This document shows, in pieces, positions 43,178 to 44,477 of a stretch of DNA of 44,477 nucleotides. A model generated the notes under the pieces. It did not search any database. It was not told where the DNA came from and worked only from the letters and a program-made list of their open reading frames with translations. Position numbers and translations under genes: made by a program. Source of the stretch: an uncultured Lachnospiraceae bacterium (GTDB lineage Bacteria > Bacillota > Clostridia > Lachnospirales > Lachnospiraceae); assembly GCA_910585215.1 (NCBI GenBank), contig CAJUDQ010000011.1, forward strand, positions 1 through 44,477, given 5' to 3'. Numbering within the stretch: position 1 is the first letter of the stretch; every line of letters begins with the position of its first letter.

Positions 43178-43214
43178 GACATTTTTTGACATTTTTCGAC
43201 ATTTTTTGTACTAT
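43178..43214 (+). promoter_or_regulatory. Promoter with three 10-bp phased repeats
   Basis: GACATTTTT[TC] occurs at 43178, 43188 and 43198, exactly one DNA turn apart. TTGACA (43186-43191) and TACTAT (43209-43214), 17 bp apart, form a sigma-A promoter inside the repeats. A regulator binding one face of the helix would cover the -35 and spacer, perhaps the XRE protein itself. Confidence 0.65.
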
Positions 43215-43238
43215 ATAAATGTACGGAGGATTTACAAA

Positions 43239-43436
43239 TTGAAGATACTAATATGGCGTATGCGAAAAAGCAAAGGGGTAACTTTGGAAGTTCTTGCTTT
43301 AAAAACAGGAATAGGAAGTTCTACTTTGAATGATTATGAAAATGAAAAATACTCTCCGACTTTGAAAAATTTAGAAATAATCGCGAAGGCATTAGACTGC
43401 AGGATATCAGATTTGTACGAGTCAGAGTATAAATAA
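43239..43436 (+). CDS. Small XRE/Cro-type transcriptional regulator
   Basis: A 65-residue single helix-turn-helix protein of the HTH_3/Cro-CI type. MRKSKGVTLEVLALKTGIGS, then the recognition helix STLNDYENEKYSPTLKNLEI, with closing KALDCRISDLYESEYK. The best start is the TTG at 43239, 8 nt after GGAGGA (43225-43230). The frame is open to 43206 but that would lie in the promoter. It has its own promoter with repeated sites, suggesting autoregulation. It probably belongs to the mobile or phage-like region at the right. Confidence 0.8.
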   Translation: MKILIWRMRKSKGVTLEVLALKTGIGSSTLNDYENEKYSPTLKNLEIIAKALDCRISDLYESEYK

Positions 43437-43561
43437 AAAATGAAGATTTCATAGCATATGCATATTAACAAAAAATTTTTCCGGTATTTCGGATAAATTA
43501 CAAAAAAGATGGAAAAATTTGTCGAATAATGTTATAATATTTCCAGCAAGGGGGATGAGTG

Positions 43562-43606
43562 TTGAAAAAGAAAAGTACTCCTTGTAAAAAAGTTACATGG
43601 GGGTAG
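43562..43606 (+). CDS. Possible 14-residue micro-ORF
   Basis: A TTG at 43562 (or GTG at 43559) behind AAGGGGG (43549-43554) opens LKKKSTPCKKVTWG, ending at a TAG 5 nt before the next ATG. The next gene's ribosome site (GGGGG, 43599-43603) lies within its last codons, so it could be a coupling leader peptide. A TATAAT is at 43533. No homology is recognised. Confidence 0.3.
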   Translation: MKKKSTPCKKVTWG

Positions 43607-43611
43607 ATTAA

Positions 43612-43734
43612 ATGGAAGAGCTCAAAAAAATTATACTTGAATTGTTGAGCCAGACAGATGACAAAGAAGATAAAAAATTTCTTTATAGAATATACATTTC
43701 TTTAAAGGAATATGTAAAGGAGAAGTCGAAATAA
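43612..43734 (+). CDS. 40-residue phage-type small protein
   Basis: A 40-codon ORF (MEELKKIILELLSQTDDKED, then KKFLYRIYISLKEYVKEKSK), all-helical, acidic at the front and basic at the end. Small proteins of this form, ending in an LYRIYxxLKxY helix, are often found beside XRE repressors in prophages and integrative elements. Their role is not known. GGGGG (43599-43603) precedes the ATG. The stop codon lies in the loop of the terminator hairpin that follows. Confidence 0.6.
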   Translation: MEELKKIILELLSQTDDKEDKKFLYRIYISLKEYVKEKSK

Positions 43735-43749
43735 TTCGGCTTCTCCTTT
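43717..43749. terminator. Bidirectional terminator between converging genes
   Basis: AAGGAGAAGTCGAA (43717-43730) and TTCGGCTTCTCCTT (43735-43748) form a 14-bp stem, one G-T pair, with a 4-nt loop. It is flanked by T on the right and A on the left, so it can end both the small gene and the repressor gene. Confidence 0.8.
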
Positions 43750-44134
43750 ATTCTTCAATATTTAAAATTTTTTTCATAAAAGATTCTATCTCTTTTAACA
43801 GTTCAGGTTTTGTTTCGGCAATGGCATTTACCCATCTGATAATGGTTTCGTTATCTGTGCGTTGCAGTTTTGCAATATTTATAGAGTATTGTTCTTCGTC
43901 AGAGATTGGATTTTTCATAGCTCCTTTTCCAGTGCGGAACCATTCTTCGTTGATTCCAAATTTTAAGCATATAATTTCAATAATTCTTTCAGAAACTCCC
44001 TTTCTTAAATTTTCAATATCGGAAACATGCCCTTGAGTTAGTTTTATTTCTTGGGCAAAATCATTTTGTTTCATTCCCAGTTCTTTTCGTATTTCTTTAA
44101 AACGTATACACATTTTTAATTCAGATTCAGTCAT
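43748..44134 (-). CDS. CI-like XRE repressor
   Basis: A 128-residue regulator. The N-terminal HTH_3 domain reads RFKEIRKELGMKQNDFAQEI, with recognition helix LTQGHVSDIENLRKGVSERI, followed by the INEEWFRTGKGAM segment common to phage and ICE repressors. The short C-terminal helical region has no LexA-like protease domain, so release is likely by an anti-repressor or metalloprotease rather than by RecA. The start is the ATG at 44134 behind GAGGTG; a GTG at 44146 has no room for a ribosome site. Divergent promoters with an operator lie upstream. Confidence 0.82.
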   Translation of the reverse strand: MTESELKMCIRFKEIRKELGMKQNDFAQEIKLTQGHVSDIENLRKGVSERIIEIICLKFGINEEWFRTGKGAMKNPISDEEQYSINIAKLQRTDNETIIRWVNAIAETKPELLKEIESFMKKILNIEE

Positions 44135-44161
44135 TTTCTGTATCACCTCATTTCTTTAGAA

Positions 44162-44229
44162 AGTATATCATAAAAAATATCACTTTGCAACAAAGAAATA
44201 TTGACAATATAGTTGTTAAGTGATATATT
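44162..44229. promoter_or_regulatory. Divergent promoters and operator of the repressor switch
   Basis: Minus strand: TTGCAA (44190-44185) and TATACT (44167-44162), 17-bp spacer, for the repressor. Plus strand: TTGACA (44201-44206) and TATATT (44224-44229), 17-bp spacer, for rightward genes. A 15-bp inverted repeat with two mismatches, ATATCACTTTGCAAC (44177-44191) and GTTGTTAAGTGATAT (44212-44226), overlaps both promoters, as operators of a lambda-like switch do. Confidence 0.75.
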
Positions 44230-44266
44230 AAAATTACAAAACAACAAAAAGAAAAGAGATAGTATT

Positions 44267-44442
44267 ATGGAGAAAAAAACAGCATAAAACTCACAGATGA
44301 TTCTTTGACAAATATAAAATTGATGTTGCCTTTACTTAATGATAAGGCAAGAGAAAAACTTGCAGATATGATGTATGGGTATTATATATGTGAACGATAT
44401 TCACAGAGTCAAACAGAGAAATCCTGTAAATTTCTTGGGTAA
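44267..44442 (+). pseudogene. Small phage-type gene with an A7 frameshift
   Basis: From the ATG at 44267 the frame stops after six codons (MEKKTA). In the -1 frame, entered at the A7 run 44273-44279, the reading continues NSIKLTDDSLTNIKLMLPLL and on to a TAA at 44440-44442. One A more or two fewer would give a coherent protein of about 58 residues. The first gene right of the switch in phages and ICEs is often such a small helical protein. It is either a decayed gene, a slippage-controlled gene or a sequence error. Confidence 0.5.
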
Positions 44443-44477
44443 TTGCCATAAAAGACAATCATAAAAGCTATTTTTAT

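Noticed and set aside
43178..43210. Replication iterons.
   Set aside because: Only three 10-bp units lie inside a promoter and there is no Rep gene, so an operator reading is better.
44267..44287. Programmed -1 frameshift site at the A7 run.
   Set aside because: The first frame has only six codons and no stimulatory structure is evident. A broken or slippage-prone gene is simpler, though slippage is kept as an option.

Overview
The window is a low-GC Gram-positive chromosome segment. Gene content, codon habits and tRNA order fit a spore-forming, probably motile gut Clostridium relative of the Lachnospiraceae type. The supporting signs are AGGAGG ribosome sites, a tryptophan T-box, many c-di-GMP and chemotaxis proteins, a pectin/cellulose-binding lipoprotein, a GH43 lipoprotein, and a sigma-G-like forespore promoter. 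The species cannot be named from sequence alone.

Layout. 1-6964 holds housekeeping and metabolic genes: a DUF1003 membrane protein, a D-lactate dehydrogenase-type enzyme, a short ACT-less RelA/SpoT homologue coupled to a thioesterase, nicotinate phosphoribosyltransferase, and a MerR regulator divergent from an aldo/keto reductase with a textbook MerR promoter between them. 7187-12346 is a signalling block: diguanylate cyclase, EAL phosphodiesterase, CheY-like receiver, CheC-like phosphatase, and a response regulator broken by an in-frame TAG. 12386-19458 is a complete trpEGDCFBA operon behind a strong promoter and a Trp-specific T-box. 19510-24247 carries release factor 3 with a 5' leader hairpin, an orphan histidine kinase, TrmO and a MATE transporter. 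24248-32971 carries an odd palindrome, a chemoreceptor, an FGGY kinase behind 13-bp tandem repeats, a PutP-type symporter, a 2-isopropylmalate synthase fused to an AraC-type DNA-binding domain, and an acyl-ACP thioesterase. 33086-41982 has surface and repair genes: a Cthe_2159-type lipoprotein, tRNA-Arg(ACG), hypoxanthine-DNA glycosylase, GH43, an Asn/Ser tetrad-repeat protein, a C-rich small RNA candidate, rhodanese, an RlmL-like methylase, a papain-like secreted protease, RdgB and a YfcE-like phosphoesterase. 42096-42851 is a six-tRNA operon (Pro, Gly, Arg, His, Gln, Lys) with a perfect consensus promoter and a terminator. From about 43136 to the right edge the sequence becomes AT-rich with small XRE regulators and a divergent repressor/promoter switch, as at the control region of a prophage or integrative element.

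The most unusual item is the LeuA-AraC fusion at 30245-32227: a complete enzyme with its leucine-sensing domain, followed in the same frame by two helix-turn-helix motifs. By inference it could be an enzyme that doubles as a leucine-responsive transcription factor. Other notable items are the C-rich small RNA candidate (about 37120-37230), the sigma-G-like promoter in front of the tetrad-repeat protein, the short Rel enzyme with an altered synthetase site, the tRNA-Arg(UCU) gene with a mispaired acceptor stem, and the repressor switch with an A7-frameshifted small gene at the right edge.
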